Below, in pieces: positions 26,845-36,294 of a stretch of 64,000 nucleotides of DNA. The notes under the pieces are model-generated. The model did no database searches. It was not told the DNA's origin and was given only the letters and a program-made list of their open reading frames with translations. Position numbers and translations under genes: made by a program. Location: assembly GCA_964414835.1 (NCBI GenBank), contig CAYPWY010000010.1, positions 1 through 64,000 on the forward strand, written 5' to 3'. Source of the stretch: Eshraghiella sp964414835 (GTDB taxonomy: Bacteria > Bacillota > Clostridia > Lachnospirales > Lachnospiraceae). Position 1 is the stretch's first letter. The number at the start of each line of letters is the position of its first letter.

Positions 26845-27492
26845 ATGCATATTACTATTCGTGAACCCGGCAGCGCAATTACACATTTTATCGGCATGGT
26901 TCTTGCCGCGCTTGCCACAACACCGCTTTTAATAAAATCAGCTCTTTCAGGAGGGAATACATTGTTTGCTCTAAGTATTTTCTGCCTGAGCATGGTGCTT
27001 TTATACGGCGCCAGCACTACTTACCATTCGGTAAGTCTTACCGGAAATGCATTAAAAATTTTCCAAAAAATTGACCACATGATGATATTTGTACTTATTG
27101 CAGGTTCATACACACCGGTATGCCTCATCGTACTTGGCGGAAAACTGGGCTACACAATGCTTGCTATTATATGGGGAATCGCATTTGTGGGAATGCTTCT
27201 TAAAGCCTGTTGGATAACCTTCCCAAAATGGTTCTCATCCATAATATACATCGCTATGGGCTGGGTATGTGTGGCAGTATTCGGAAGACTTTGGAGCAGC
27301 CTGCCTCATGGAGCTTTCGGATGGCTTCTTGCCGGCGGTATAATCTATACAATAGGCGGTATAATTTATGCAATCAAACCAAAATATTTTAACGACAGAC
27401 ATAAATTTTTCGGACTTCATGAGATTTTTCATCTTTTTGTTATGGGAGGCAGTTTCTGTCATTTCATATTTATGTATTTTTATGTGGCTTAA
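26845..27492 (+). CDS. Hemolysin III family membrane protein (PAQR)
   Basis: 215 residues with seven predicted helices and the PAQR/HlyIII signatures: REPGSAITHFIG, GASTTYHS, KIDHMMIFVLIAGSYTP and the C-terminal His cluster GLHEIFHLFVMGGSFCHF, which binds zinc in this family. Despite the name, members are thought to act in membrane homeostasis rather than haemolysis. GAAAGGAG precedes the ATG. Monocistronic. Confidence 0.92.
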   Translation: MHITIREPGSAITHFIGMVLAALATTPLLIKSALSGGNTLFALSIFCLSMVLLYGASTTYHSVSLTGNALKIFQKIDHMMIFVLIAGSYTPVCLIVLGGKLGYTMLAIIWGIAFVGMLLKACWITFPKWFSSIIYIAMGWVCVAVFGRLWSSLPHGAFGWLLAGGIIYTIGGIIYAIKPKYFNDRHKFFGLHEIFHLFVMGGSFCHFIFMYFYVA

Positions 27493-27521
27493 AAGACCAA
27501 AACATTTTTCAAAAACCAAAA

Positions 27522-27556
27522 CGGAGCATCTCAATGAATGAAATGCTCCGCTTTTT
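27522..27556. terminator. Bidirectional terminator between hemolysin III and potD
   Basis: CGGAGCAT (27522-27529) pairs with ATGCTCCG (27543-27550). CTTTTT follows on plus and TTTTGGTTTTTG on minus, so both converging genes are served. Confidence 0.8.
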
Positions 27557-27562
27557 AATGTT

Positions 27563-29098
27563 TTATTCTACTCTCTTATATCCCTTTGGTGCCGGACGTC
27601 TGAATATCCTATGCCTGAATATCACTAACAAAATCAAAACCACAATTCCTGCTGCTGCAATTCCTGCCTTAATCCAATTCCGAGAACTAATCATGCTCAG
27701 GTTGAAACATCTTATATTAATCCACATTTGATTTATTTTTTCGTTAGTCTCATTGTCAAAATACCCCATAACCGCACTTCTTGCTATCTCCTCTTCGGAA
27801 GGATACTGCGCCGCAAGCTGTCTGTGTGCCTGCTCTGCCGGAGCCGTTATGATATAATTCTCATCTTCATTGTTCCCTGAGAAAAAATAACCGACAGGAT
27901 AGTCAATTACATCCTCTTCATCTTCATCAGCTCCATAGCACCAGTCCGCATACTCAAACACAATTGTACTGTTACCTCCGGCAATGGCTGAAGTATAGCC
28001 TATATAATACATATTGCGGACTGCGTTATCCGGTCTTGAAATAAAATTGATAAATGCCTCTGCCGCCTGCTTTTTATCGGCGTCACCATCTATTCCTTTT
28101 TTCAGCATTACCCATCCGTCAAACCACAGATTGGTACATTCCTCCGGGACTGCCCACTCAAGGTATAAATCATCTTCCTCTGCCTGAGCAATGGCATACA
28201 CCCCATCACCTGACCACTGAAGACTGGCTACAACCTTACCGCTTACCATATCCGCCTTACCGCTGTCGGTCTCAAAAGAATACACATTCTCGCGTATTTC
28301 CTTAAGCACTTCCTCCGCTTCTTTTATAGTTTCATCATCATTATCATTCATGATATTTTGAAGCTGTTGACTATAGTCCTCTGAACATCTGAACTCCTCA
28401 CTTGTCAGAAACTCATTGTTAAGTATGGCTACCGTAGAAAAATATGCATCCCTGACGTTATCCTTAATCGTGACTTGGCGAAAATAGCTATCATTGGTGA
28501 GGATTGACCATGTAGCCGCATCATCCTCTGTAACATATTCCGGATTGTACACCATTCCCGTAATGCCCCACATATATCCTGCCGCATAACGGGCCCAGCT
28601 TTCCCCATCTATCTGGTTTTCATCAAAAATCTTTTCAATATAAGGCGATACTCCGTTGATGTAATAATTAAGCTCATTATTTTCATCAAAAAACCCATCT
28701 GAAAGGGGCTCAAGCTCGCCTTCCTTCATAAGCTTCATAATCATATAGTCGGAAGGGCAGACCAAATCAAATCTGTCTCCCAGCGTAAGCTGGCTATACA
28801 ACTCCTCATTGGTTCCGAATGTGGAATATTCCACACTCACACGCACACCATAGGTTTCGTAATACCATTCCTCAAAATCATCAACCATATGATTTTCACC
28901 GAATATATCTGCGCTGTCAAGGTCAATCAGCTCATCTTCATCCCAGTCGCCTTCATCGATATATTCTTCCCAACTGCACACCCTAAGTACAATCGTTTTT
29001 TCGGCGCCATTAACAGGCTTAACATACATTACTGCAGATGACATTATCATAACCAAAATTCCGGCCAGTGCAGTAAATCTAAACATTTGCTTTTTCAT
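27563..29098 (-). CDS. potD: Polyamine ABC transporter substrate-binding protein with C-terminal membrane anchor
   Basis: About 511 residues, longer than the usual PotD of about 350. It has an N-terminal export helix, the binding-protein start VCSWEEYIDEGDWD, LVCPSDYMIMKLMKEGEL, YMWGITGMVYNP and AEAFINFISRPDNA, and ends with a second membrane helix (IAAAGIVVLILLVIF) and a basic tail. It probably binds spermidine or putrescine while tethered at both ends rather than by a lipid. The start overlaps the potC end by 20 bases; a GTG nine bases upstream is an alternative. Confidence 0.85.
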   Translation of the reverse strand: MKKQMFRFTALAGILVMIMSSAVMYVKPVNGAEKTIVLRVCSWEEYIDEGDWDEDELIDLDSADIFGENHMVDDFEEWYYETYGVRVSVEYSTFGTNEELYSQLTLGDRFDLVCPSDYMIMKLMKEGELEPLSDGFFDENNELNYYINGVSPYIEKIFDENQIDGESWARYAAGYMWGITGMVYNPEYVTEDDAATWSILTNDSYFRQVTIKDNVRDAYFSTVAILNNEFLTSEEFRCSEDYSQQLQNIMNDNDDETIKEAEEVLKEIRENVYSFETDSGKADMVSGKVVASLQWSGDGVYAIAQAEEDDLYLEWAVPEECTNLWFDGWVMLKKGIDGDADKKQAAEAFINFISRPDNAVRNMYYIGYTSAIAGGNSTIVFEYADWCYGADEDEEDVIDYPVGYFFSGNNEDENYIITAPAEQAHRQLAAQYPSEEEIARSAVMGYFDNETNEKINQMWINIRCFNLSMISSRNWIKAGIAAAGIVVLILLVIFRHRIFRRPAPKGYKRVE

Positions 29099-29891
29099 TG
29101 TCTGCACCTGCCTTTCTGCCTGATATTACATTACCTCCTATGACAACAGCCAGTATCACTACAAAAAGAACGGCGGACAAAGCCCATAATGCTGTTTTAA
29201 TCTGTGTATGTGCACCCTTTGTTGCGTTCACAACATAAGTACTGATTGTGTCAAATGTGGCAGGCTTTGTATATGTTGTTATAAAATAATCATCCAGCGA
29301 CAATGTCACTGACAACAGAAAGCCCGATACAATTCCCGGAATCAACTGGGGTATAACCACCTTAAAAAGTGCCTGTCTCGCATTGGCACCCAAATCCAAT
29401 GCCGCCTCATATATGCTGTTATCCATCTGCTTCAGCTTTGGCACAACTGACAGATACACGAAAGGAGATGCCAAGGCCACATGTCCGATTACAAGCGGTA
29501 CAAAAGTCTCCTTATTAATTCCCAGCACCACGATAAGCAGGACACATAATGAAAATCCTGTCACCACCTCTGCATTTACCACAGGTATCTGATTGGCAAG
29601 TCCCACAAGCCTTTTAGGCAGTTTTTTAGAGTAAAATGCTCCGATTGCTCCGATTGTTCCCAGAAATGTTGCTATCAGCGCTGAGCCAAATGCCAAAGCA
29701 AAAGTTCCGCCAATCATTCCGAGCAGCTCAGATGTAGTAAACAGCGTCACATAATTCTGCATTGAAAAGTTACCATGGGTTCCGATGGTTGCCGTATCCG
29801 TAAAGCTGTACACCATAAGAATCAATATAGGAAAATACATAAATATAAGCACTATGGCAAGCCATGCGGAGCGCAATATTTTTCTTATCAT
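29079..29891 (-). CDS. potC: Polyamine ABC transporter permease PotC
   Basis: 270-residue inner-membrane permease with six helices and the EAA loop YEAALDLGANARQALFKVVIPQLIPGI that docks on PotA. TLSLDDYFITTY is typical of PotC. It overlaps potB by four bases and potD by 20, showing tight translational coupling. Confidence 0.93.
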   Translation of the reverse strand: MIRKILRSAWLAIVLIFMYFPILILMVYSFTDTATIGTHGNFSMQNYVTLFTTSELLGMIGGTFALAFGSALIATFLGTIGAIGAFYSKKLPKRLVGLANQIPVVNAEVVTGFSLCVLLIVVLGINKETFVPLVIGHVALASPFVYLSVVPKLKQMDNSIYEAALDLGANARQALFKVVIPQLIPGIVSGFLLSVTLSLDDYFITTYTKPATFDTISTYVVNATKGAHTQIKTALWALSAVLFVVILAVVIGGNVISGRKAGADNEKANV

Positions 29892-30679
29892 AATATAGCC
29901 CCCCTGTCCGTTTCTTCTTCACTAAATCTATTGGTCGCCAAAGTGATTATAAATATAATCAGCAAAAGAACTATGGAAATCATAGAACCGCTATGCCAGT
30001 CATACGCATTGAAGTAGCTTCCTATAAGACTTCCCATAATGTATGTGCTGTTATAAAGCATATCAAGGATTACATAGTTGGTCATTGCCGGCAAAAACAC
30101 CATGGTCACTCCGCTTATGATTCCCGGCAGTGAAAGCGGAACTGTCACCTTGAGAAAAGCTGTTACGCGGTCTGCACCCAAATCTGCCGCCGCTTCTATA
30201 AGCGAATTATCCATTTTGCTGAGGGTGGTATACAGCGGCAATATCATAAACGGAAGAAAATCGTAGGTCATACCGATAATTGTATTTATAAACGGATGAT
30301 ATGCAAGGTTGCCTTCAATCATTGTCAGCACTTCCTTAAGCGCAACAATCCTAAGGGTAAAATTAATCCACATAGGCACAAGAAAAAGAACCAGAAGAAT
30401 TGTCTTTTTCTTCATACGGCTTTTTGCCAGAATATATGCCACCGGATATGCTATCACAAGACAGGTAAGCGTCACAGCAATTGCCACCGCAACACTGTAA
30501 CATAGCGTTCCGATTGTATTCTGGCTTGTGAAAAAATTAACAAAGTTAGTAAGCGTAAACCTGCCCTCGCCGTTGGTAAGAGCATAGTAAAGTACCACAA
30601 GAAGCGGCGCTATGATAAAGCATATCAAAAATGCCGCATATGGTATGCAAAGCTGTTTCCGCGAAAAACGAAATTTCAT
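29888..30679 (-). CDS. potB: Polyamine ABC transporter permease PotB
   Basis: About 263 residues, six helices, with EAA loop IEAAADLGADRVTAFLKVTVPLSLPGI and the PotB-type start IPYAAFLICFIIAPLLVVLYYAL. The start at 30679 follows AGGAG; the six-codon extension lacks its own site. Pairs with PotC to form the membrane channel. Confidence 0.93.
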   Translation of the reverse strand: MKFRFSRKQLCIPYAAFLICFIIAPLLVVLYYALTNGEGRFTLTNFVNFFTSQNTIGTLCYSVAVAIAVTLTCLVIAYPVAYILAKSRMKKKTILLVLFLVPMWINFTLRIVALKEVLTMIEGNLAYHPFINTIIGMTYDFLPFMILPLYTTLSKMDNSLIEAAADLGADRVTAFLKVTVPLSLPGIISGVTMVFLPAMTNYVILDMLYNSTYIMGSLIGSYFNAYDWHSGSMISIVLLLIIFIITLATNRFSEEETDRGAIL

Positions 30680-30693
30680 CTGCGCCACTCCTT

Positions 30694-32235
30694 TCAAGCT
30701 TCTGTTTTAAAAGAAAGTTTTATACTATCCTTCGGAATTATGATGCTGACATAATCCTCTTCATTCCAAAGATACTCATCATGAAGGTGAATATCCTCCT
30801 CGCTTTCAGTCCTGACAATATAGTGATAATGGTCGCCCTTGTAAATAAGCGAAATAATATGTCCGCAGGTTCCTCCGGCTTCCGTATCGTCACTCATAGT
30901 AACAGATGCAACAGGCACTTCAACAGTAACTGCTGTACCTGCTGTATATATTTCTTCACCCTGTTCATTGACAAGCGTTCCGTTCTCATCAATTCTTGAA
31001 CCCGGATACAGCCTTGTCACATCACAATCAAACTCGCCATCCGCAAAAAGTACGGTATAATTCTTGGTAAGCTCACCGTCATAAATATTACGGTTCGTCT
31101 CCGCAAGAATTACGTGTATTCCGTCAGGCTCAAGACACATACCTATGGTGCTTCCCACCTGTGCATTTCTTGTACTGTGGATAACGATTTCATTATCTCC
31201 CGATTCCACTATTATCTCATAGTTCATTCCCTTGAAAATAACTGATACCACAACTCCTGTTATGGTTCCTTCTTCGGCTGTAGTCATAATAATATCCTCA
31301 GGTCTTACTACCACATCAACCTTGGCGCCCACTGCCATATCGTCAAGACACTCAAAATCGGCACCGCAGAAATTGACACATTTCTTTCCCGTCATCTTGC
31401 CGTCAAAAATATTGCTGTCGCCAATAAAATCCGCCACAAAAACAGTATTCGGCTCATTATATATTTCTTCAGGCGTTCCTATCTGCTGAATCATGCCATC
31501 GGACATAACAACAACCTTGTCCGACATTGTAAGTGCCTCCTCCTGGTCATGGGTTACATATATAAACGTAATTCCCAGCTCCTGATGCATTGCTTTAAGC
31601 TCAAGCTGCATCTCCTTGCGCATCTTTAAATCCAATGCTCCAAGAGGCTCGTCAAGCAATAATATCTCCGGCTCATTAACAATTGCTCTGGCAATAGCTA
31701 TTCTCTGCTGCTGACCGCCGGAAAGGGTGGATATGCTCCTTTTTTCAAATCCCTCAAGGTCTACCACCTCAAGCGCATGCCTGACTTTTTCTTTAATTTC
31801 TTTTTTGGTAAGCTTCTCATGCCTGGTAATAGTTTCTCCCGACTGATTCCGGTAAGTAACCTCCTTGGTTTTAAGCTTTAAACCAAAAGCAACATTATCA
31901 AAAATATTAAGATGCGGAAACAACGCATATCTTTGAAATACTGTATTAATTGGTCTTTTGTTGGGAGGCAGTTTACTGATATCCTCCCCGTTTAATAAAA
32001 TCTGTCCTTCTGTCGGAATGTCAAATCCGGCAATCATACGAAGTGTTGTCGTCTTTCCGCACCCTGACGGTCCCAGAAATGTTACAAACTCTCCCTTTTT
32101 AACCGCAAGATTAAAATCTTCGACTGCTGTAAAGCCGTCTTCAAAACACTTCTTGATTCCTTTGAGTTCAATAATGTTTTCTGAAAAATTCTTATCCATG
32201 GCAACACCCGCCGCCTTGATGTCAACAACTGACAT
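30694..32235 (-). CDS. potA: Polyamine ABC transporter ATP-binding protein with duplicated TOBE region
   Basis: 513 residues. The ATPase half is complete: Walker A GPSGCGKTT, signature LSGGQQQR, Walker B ILLLDEP and the H-loop VTHDQEEA. A TOBE domain follows (ITGVVVSVIFKGMNYEIIVESG). A second, similar unit sits near the end (CGHIISLIYKGDHYHYIVRTES), making the protein about 140 residues longer than typical PotA. The added module may sense ligand or regulate assembly. GGGAG precedes the ATG. First gene of the potABCD operon. Confidence 0.93.
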   Translation of the reverse strand: MSVVDIKAAGVAMDKNFSENIIELKGIKKCFEDGFTAVEDFNLAVKKGEFVTFLGPSGCGKTTTLRMIAGFDIPTEGQILLNGEDISKLPPNKRPINTVFQRYALFPHLNIFDNVAFGLKLKTKEVTYRNQSGETITRHEKLTKKEIKEKVRHALEVVDLEGFEKRSISTLSGGQQQRIAIARAIVNEPEILLLDEPLGALDLKMRKEMQLELKAMHQELGITFIYVTHDQEEALTMSDKVVVMSDGMIQQIGTPEEIYNEPNTVFVADFIGDSNIFDGKMTGKKCVNFCGADFECLDDMAVGAKVDVVVRPEDIIMTTAEEGTITGVVVSVIFKGMNYEIIVESGDNEIVIHSTRNAQVGSTIGMCLEPDGIHVILAETNRNIYDGELTKNYTVLFADGEFDCDVTRLYPGSRIDENGTLVNEQGEEIYTAGTAVTVEVPVASVTMSDDTEAGGTCGHIISLIYKGDHYHYIVRTESEEDIHLHDEYLWNEEDYVSIIIPKDSIKLSFKTEA

Positions 32236-32295
32236 TGTACGGCTCCCATCTCCTTTCTTATGTATAATTTATGATATTTACGCATATAATAAAGC

Positions 32296-32335
32296 AGACC
32301 CGATCAAGATGCTTTTCGTTTCCTGACCTGTCTGC
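32296..32335 (-). terminator. Possible weak terminator upstream of potA
   Basis: On minus GCAGAC and GTCTGC enclose a loop of about 28 bases and are followed by TTTATTATA. It could end murA transcription before potA is reached, or be leader structure; the tail is weak. Confidence 0.35.
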
Positions 32336-32402
32336 CTTTCGTTCCTGTGCTTATATCGCTTAGAAAATAATATATTATTATGGGTTTTATTTCAACACAT
32401 AA

Positions 32403-33701
32403 TTACTCGTTAACAACATGAAATTCAAATTGCTTGATATCTTTCTCACACTCTGCCTTAATCATGGCTGCTCCAAGCTTACGCATTTTATAATCAAAGT
32501 CCTCATATCCACGTTCGATATATTTTATGTCATCAATATATGTGGTTCCTTCTGCCACAAGCCCTGCAATAACCAATGCCGCTCCTGCCCTTAAATCCGG
32601 TGCCACAAGCTCTGTACCCATAAATCTGTCAACCCCGGTGATAATGGCAGTGTTGCCCTCTACGGTAATGTCACAGCCCATTCGTGAAAGCTCGCCTACA
32701 TATTTGAAACGGTTTTCCCATATGCTCTCGGTAACAATACTTGTTCCTTCACATTTTGCCAAAAGAACTGTCGCTTGCGGCTGCATATCCGTAGGGAATC
32801 CGGGATAAGGAAGTGTCTTGATATTGGTATGAATAAGATTATCCTTACCTATAACCCTGACTGCCTCATCATATTCCTCTACCTTGCATCCAATCTCCAC
32901 AAGCTTAGCCGTAATTGCCTCAAGATGCTTAGGTATTACATTCTTAATCAAAACATCTCCACCGGTTGCTGCCGCAGCTATCATAAAGGTTCCTGCCTCA
33001 ATCTGGTCAGGAATTATGGAATAAGTGGTTCCGTGAAGCTTCTCAACTCCTTTGATTCTGATTACATCAGTGCCTGCACCCTTAATATCAGCACCCATAC
33101 AGTTAAGAAGGTTGGCTACATCTACTACATGTGGTTCCTTGGCAGCATTCTCTATAGTGGTCCTGCCCTCTGCAAGGCAGGCAGCAAGCATAATATTAAT
33201 GGTTGCGCCTACGGTGACCACATCCATATATATATGTCCGCCAAGCAGTCTCTCTGCCTTTGCACATATCATTCCGTGTTCAATATCAACAGCAGCGCCC
33301 ATAATCCTAAGACCTTTCATATGCTGGTCTATAGGTCTGCTGCCGATATTGCATCCTCCCGGAAGCGCAACCTTTGCGTTGCCCTTTTTGCCAAGTAAAG
33401 CTCCCAGCAGATAATATGACGCCCTTATTTTCTTAATATATTCATAATTGACTGTTGTAGAAAATATCGTACTTCCGTTAATCTTAAATGTGTGTTTATC
33501 GACTTTTTCAACAATCGCTCCAATATCCTTAATTGCTTCAAGTACAACTCTGGTGTCCCTTACATCCGGAATGTTCTCTATTGTAACTGTCTCATCCGAC
33601 ATAACAGCGGCGGCAAGAATTGCTAAAGCGGCGTTTTTGGCTCCGCTTATTTCCACTTCACCGTGCAAACGGTTTCCGCCTTTTATAACGTACTGTTCCA
33701 T
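32403..33701 (-). CDS. murA: UDP-N-acetylglucosamine 1-carboxyvinyltransferase
   Basis: MurA carries out the first committed step of peptidoglycan synthesis, moving enolpyruvate from PEP to UDP-GlcNAc. The 432-residue protein has the N-terminal GAKNAALAILAA, the catalytic Cys in GGCNIGSRPIDQH (Cys, so fosfomycin-sensitive type is expected) and PGFPTDMQPQ. Its transcript carries a leader of about 145 bases with a long hairpin, unusual for murA. Confidence 0.96.
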   Translation of the reverse strand: MEQYVIKGGNRLHGEVEISGAKNAALAILAAAVMSDETVTIENIPDVRDTRVVLEAIKDIGAIVEKVDKHTFKINGSTIFSTTVNYEYIKKIRASYYLLGALLGKKGNAKVALPGGCNIGSRPIDQHMKGLRIMGAAVDIEHGMICAKAERLLGGHIYMDVVTVGATINIMLAACLAEGRTTIENAAKEPHVVDVANLLNCMGADIKGAGTDVIRIKGVEKLHGTTYSIIPDQIEAGTFMIAAAATGGDVLIKNVIPKHLEAITAKLVEIGCKVEEYDEAVRVIGKDNLIHTNIKTLPYPGFPTDMQPQATVLLAKCEGTSIVTESIWENRFKYVGELSRMGCDITVEGNTAIITGVDRFMGTELVAPDLRAGAALVIAGLVAEGTTYIDDIKYIERGYEDFDYKMRKLGAAMIKAECEKDIKQFEFHVVNE

Positions 33702-33773
33702 ATTCGTACCTCAATAAAATACTGGCAAAGGGTTGAGCCGTAAAAACCACTTTTTCCGCGGTTACTTTGCTCA

Positions 33774-33834
33774 CCAAATAGATAGATAAATATATGCTGA
33801 AACAAGCTTGGCATATACTTATCTATCTACTTGG
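33774..33834 (-). promoter_or_regulatory. 24-bp hairpin in the murA leader
   Basis: Arms 33774-33797 and 33811-33834 pair over 24 positions around a 13-base loop. The only two non-Watson-Crick positions become G-U pairs in the minus transcript, so the RNA stem is unbroken. It lies just after the predicted start site. Role unknown. Confidence 0.6.
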
Positions 33835-33851
33835 CTCTGCCCTTTTCGGAT

Positions 33852-33879
33852 ATTATACCACAAAATATAGTTTTGTAAA
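33852..33879 (-). promoter_or_regulatory. Sigma-A-type promoter for murA
   Basis: On minus TTTACA (33874-33879), 16-base spacer, TATAAT (33852-33857). Confidence 0.65.
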
Positions 33880-33883
33880 CTGA

Positions 33884-34040
33884 TTATTTTTTCCTTATAA
33901 ATTCATTATATTTCCAACTTATGTTTTCAGGCAGAAAACCGGGCAGAACATGCTTCTCAAATCAGTCGTTTACCTCAGTGCAGTCGTGCCGCCACCCTGC
34001 CTACAATCTCTTGGGGATTATCTGTTCAAACCGACGCCTG
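33884..34040 (-). pseudogene. Gene relic with in-frame stops
   Basis: One minus-strand frame reads like a real protein C-terminus, with pieces such as RRRFEQIIPKRL, AGWRHDCTEVND and FEKHVLPGFLPENISWKYNE, ending at a TAA at 33884-33886. Two stops (TAG, and a TGA sitting where Trp would fit) and no start break it. The family is not recognised. It sits between the M23 terminator and the murA promoter. It could instead be a chance frame, but the composition argues against that. Confidence 0.45.
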
Positions 34041-34084
34041 CGTAAATAAAACAGCCTGTTCCGAAAAATACCGGAACAGGCTGT
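34041..34084 (-). terminator. Rho-independent terminator of the M23 peptidase gene
   Basis: A perfect 13-bp stem (34051-34063 with 34072-34084) and eight-base loop, followed on minus by TTTTATTTA. Confidence 0.85.
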
Positions 34085-34102
34085 ATATAATCTTTTTTAA
34101 TT

Positions 34103-35671
34103 TTAGTTGCCTACATAATCAACAGGATTAACCGTACATCCGTTAATATACAACTCAAAGTGGAGATGCGGTCCTGTAACAACGCCTGTCGCACCTGAGT
34201 AGGCAATTACCTGCCCCTGATTTACACTTTGTCCATATGACACCAGAATTGAACTGAGATGCGCATATCTTGTCATACTGCCATTTGGATGCTGTATGTC
34301 AACGCAATATCCGTATGCTCCGTTCCATCCTGCAGAAACCACAACTCCTGAGGACGATGCTTTTACTGCAGTACCTGTCGGCACATACCAGTCAGTACCT
34401 GAATGAAGTGTGTATGTTCCGTTAACCGGATGAACTCTGTAACCATATGGCGATGTAATATTGGTACTGTTGACAGGCTTAATATATGTCGGAGGTGTGA
34501 GAGTTCCTCTCTCTACCTGCTTTGCAACCGCCTGCTTTGTAATTGTCTCTTTAATAATTTCACGCTCTGACTCAACACCGTTAACATATGTCACCAATGC
34601 AACAACTGAACGTTCACCGGCTGAGCCTTCCCTGATTACATTCTCGGTTCCTATATACAATGAATCGTTGTCAATATACTCAACTGCTGACGAGTATTCT
34701 TCATCATATGACGATTCCTCTACAACCACTACCGAAATCTCTGACGCAGGAACAGTTACCGTAATCAAATCTCCCTCATAGATAGTTGTATCTATATCAA
34801 TTCCATAGTTTAATGCAAATAATTCATCAAGTGTAAGACCATGGCTGTCAGCAATACCGAAAAGAGAATCTCCTGCCTTTACAGTGTAGGTGCCTTTCTC
34901 AGCATGCTCTTTAGTAATAAGCTCATAAGCCTCGTCAATTGACACAACATTGGTTTCGCTTACCTTAGTAGGTATTATTTCAATATTTTCCGCAAAATCA
35001 ACCGAAAGAACTCCGTCCTTGTATACAACATCCTCGTCTTCCGCAGTATCCTGACTCTCGTCCTGTCCGTTCTCTGAAGCTAAAACCTTGGCAGCTTCAT
35101 TGACCATAACATCCGCTGACACGAAGTTAGTTTTAAGCGACGTATACAAACCGCTGTTGTCTTCAACAAGCTCAACAGTAAATTCATTGGAATCGCTGTA
35201 TTTATCCTTAACCTTCTCAAGAAGCTCTGCAACATCTTCCTTGGAAGCAAGCGTAACCGTAAAATCATCTATTCTCACTGTATATGCCATAACACTTGTG
35301 TCTGTATTCTTCACATTTGACGAAAGACTGGCATAAATGCTGTCAGCAAGGTCCTGCTGTGTTAAAACCGCTCCTCCTGTGTCTTCTGAATATACTTCAA
35401 TATCAGCCTCTACAAGCGCAAGACCGTCATTCTCTGAATTTATTTTATTTCTGGCATCAAGCAAAGCTGCATTAGCGGTAAGCTCATCGCTTACATAACC
35501 AAGCTTCTCACCGTTAAGCACTACCATATACCGCTTGTCCGGAGTATATGTAACAGCTCCGTTGGTCAGCTTTTTGGTAAAAGGTATGGCAACTGCAAGA
35601 AAAATAGCAGCAATTATAGCTGTCTTTGCATATGAAAAATATCTATTTCTATGTCTTCCAATAAGATGCAT
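34103..35671 (-). CDS. M23 metallopeptidase with LysM and G5 domains
   Basis: 522-residue exported peptidoglycan endopeptidase. It has an N-terminal membrane helix (17-31), a region of unknown type (45-250), a LysM domain (261-307), a G5 domain (about 313-388) and a C-terminal M23 domain (about 400-520). Zinc ligands are visible: His423 and Asp427 in HSGTDW, and His504 in HLHFE (residues 502-506). LysM and G5 would hold it on the wall glycan. It resembles the SpoIIQ-like or wall-hydrolase M23 proteins of clostridia and likely acts in growth or sporulation. Confidence 0.9.
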   Translation of the reverse strand: MHLIGRHRNRYFSYAKTAIIAAIFLAVAIPFTKKLTNGAVTYTPDKRYMVVLNGEKLGYVSDELTANAALLDARNKINSENDGLALVEADIEVYSEDTGGAVLTQQDLADSIYASLSSNVKNTDTSVMAYTVRIDDFTVTLASKEDVAELLEKVKDKYSDSNEFTVELVEDNSGLYTSLKTNFVSADVMVNEAAKVLASENGQDESQDTAEDEDVVYKDGVLSVDFAENIEIIPTKVSETNVVSIDEAYELITKEHAEKGTYTVKAGDSLFGIADSHGLTLDELFALNYGIDIDTTIYEGDLITVTVPASEISVVVVEESSYDEEYSSAVEYIDNDSLYIGTENVIREGSAGERSVVALVTYVNGVESEREIIKETITKQAVAKQVERGTLTPPTYIKPVNSTNITSPYGYRVHPVNGTYTLHSGTDWYVPTGTAVKASSSGVVVSAGWNGAYGYCVDIQHPNGSMTRYAHLSSILVSYGQSVNQGQVIAYSGATGVVTGPHLHFELYINGCTVNPVDYVGN

Positions 35672-35792
35672 ACTTACTCCTTAACACTCTCGTTAACATT
35701 TGTAACATTTTCGTAACAATTGCATTGTAGCAAATAGACATACATTTGTAAACCCCTTTTATAAAATATTTTACAAAAATATTACATTTTAT

Positions 35793-36287
35793 CTAAAATT
35801 TCGACATTATGCTGCCAACGGTTTCCTCAATAGAGAGTCCGTCAACATCTATCGCAATGTCACTGTAACTTTCATATAATACTACTCTTTCATTATATAA
35901 GTCAAGTAATGTTTGTCCTTTTTTCATTGCAACGCCTCTTCCGGCTATGTTTGTAATTCTGGATTCTATGGTTTGGTATGATGCCCGAAGATAAATCACA
36001 GTACCGATTTCCGACAGGTGGCGCATTGCATTGACTCCATACACTGCGCTTCCTCCGGTAGCAATAACAGTATGAACCGCATCAAGCTCTGCATTGATGC
36101 GGTCTTCTATGGCAATAAATCCATCGTTGCCCTCTTGGGAAATTATATCCTTTAAAAGCCTGCCTTCTTTTTTCTGGATTACTAAATCGGAATCCACAAA
36201 CTCATATCCCAGTACCTTAGCAAGCACTACTCCGATACTGCTTTTCCCCACTCCCGGCATTCCTATAAGAACTATGTTGTCTTTCAC
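35793..36287 (-). CDS. aroK: Shikimate kinase
   Basis: 164-residue P-loop kinase of the aromatic pathway, phosphorylating shikimate. Walker A is GMPGVGKSSIG, then the shikimate-binding DSDLVIQ and ATGGSAVYG; the lid Arg is in ESRITNIAGRGVAM. It starts seven bases after the flavin reductase gene ends and is probably cotranscribed with it. Confidence 0.9.
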   Translation of the reverse strand: MKDNIVLIGMPGVGKSSIGVVLAKVLGYEFVDSDLVIQKKEGRLLKDIISQEGNDGFIAIEDRINAELDAVHTVIATGGSAVYGVNAMRHLSEIGTVIYLRASYQTIESRITNIAGRGVAMKKGQTLLDLYNERVVLYESYSDIAIDVDGLSIEETVGSIMSKF

Positions 36288-36294
36288 TGTGTAA

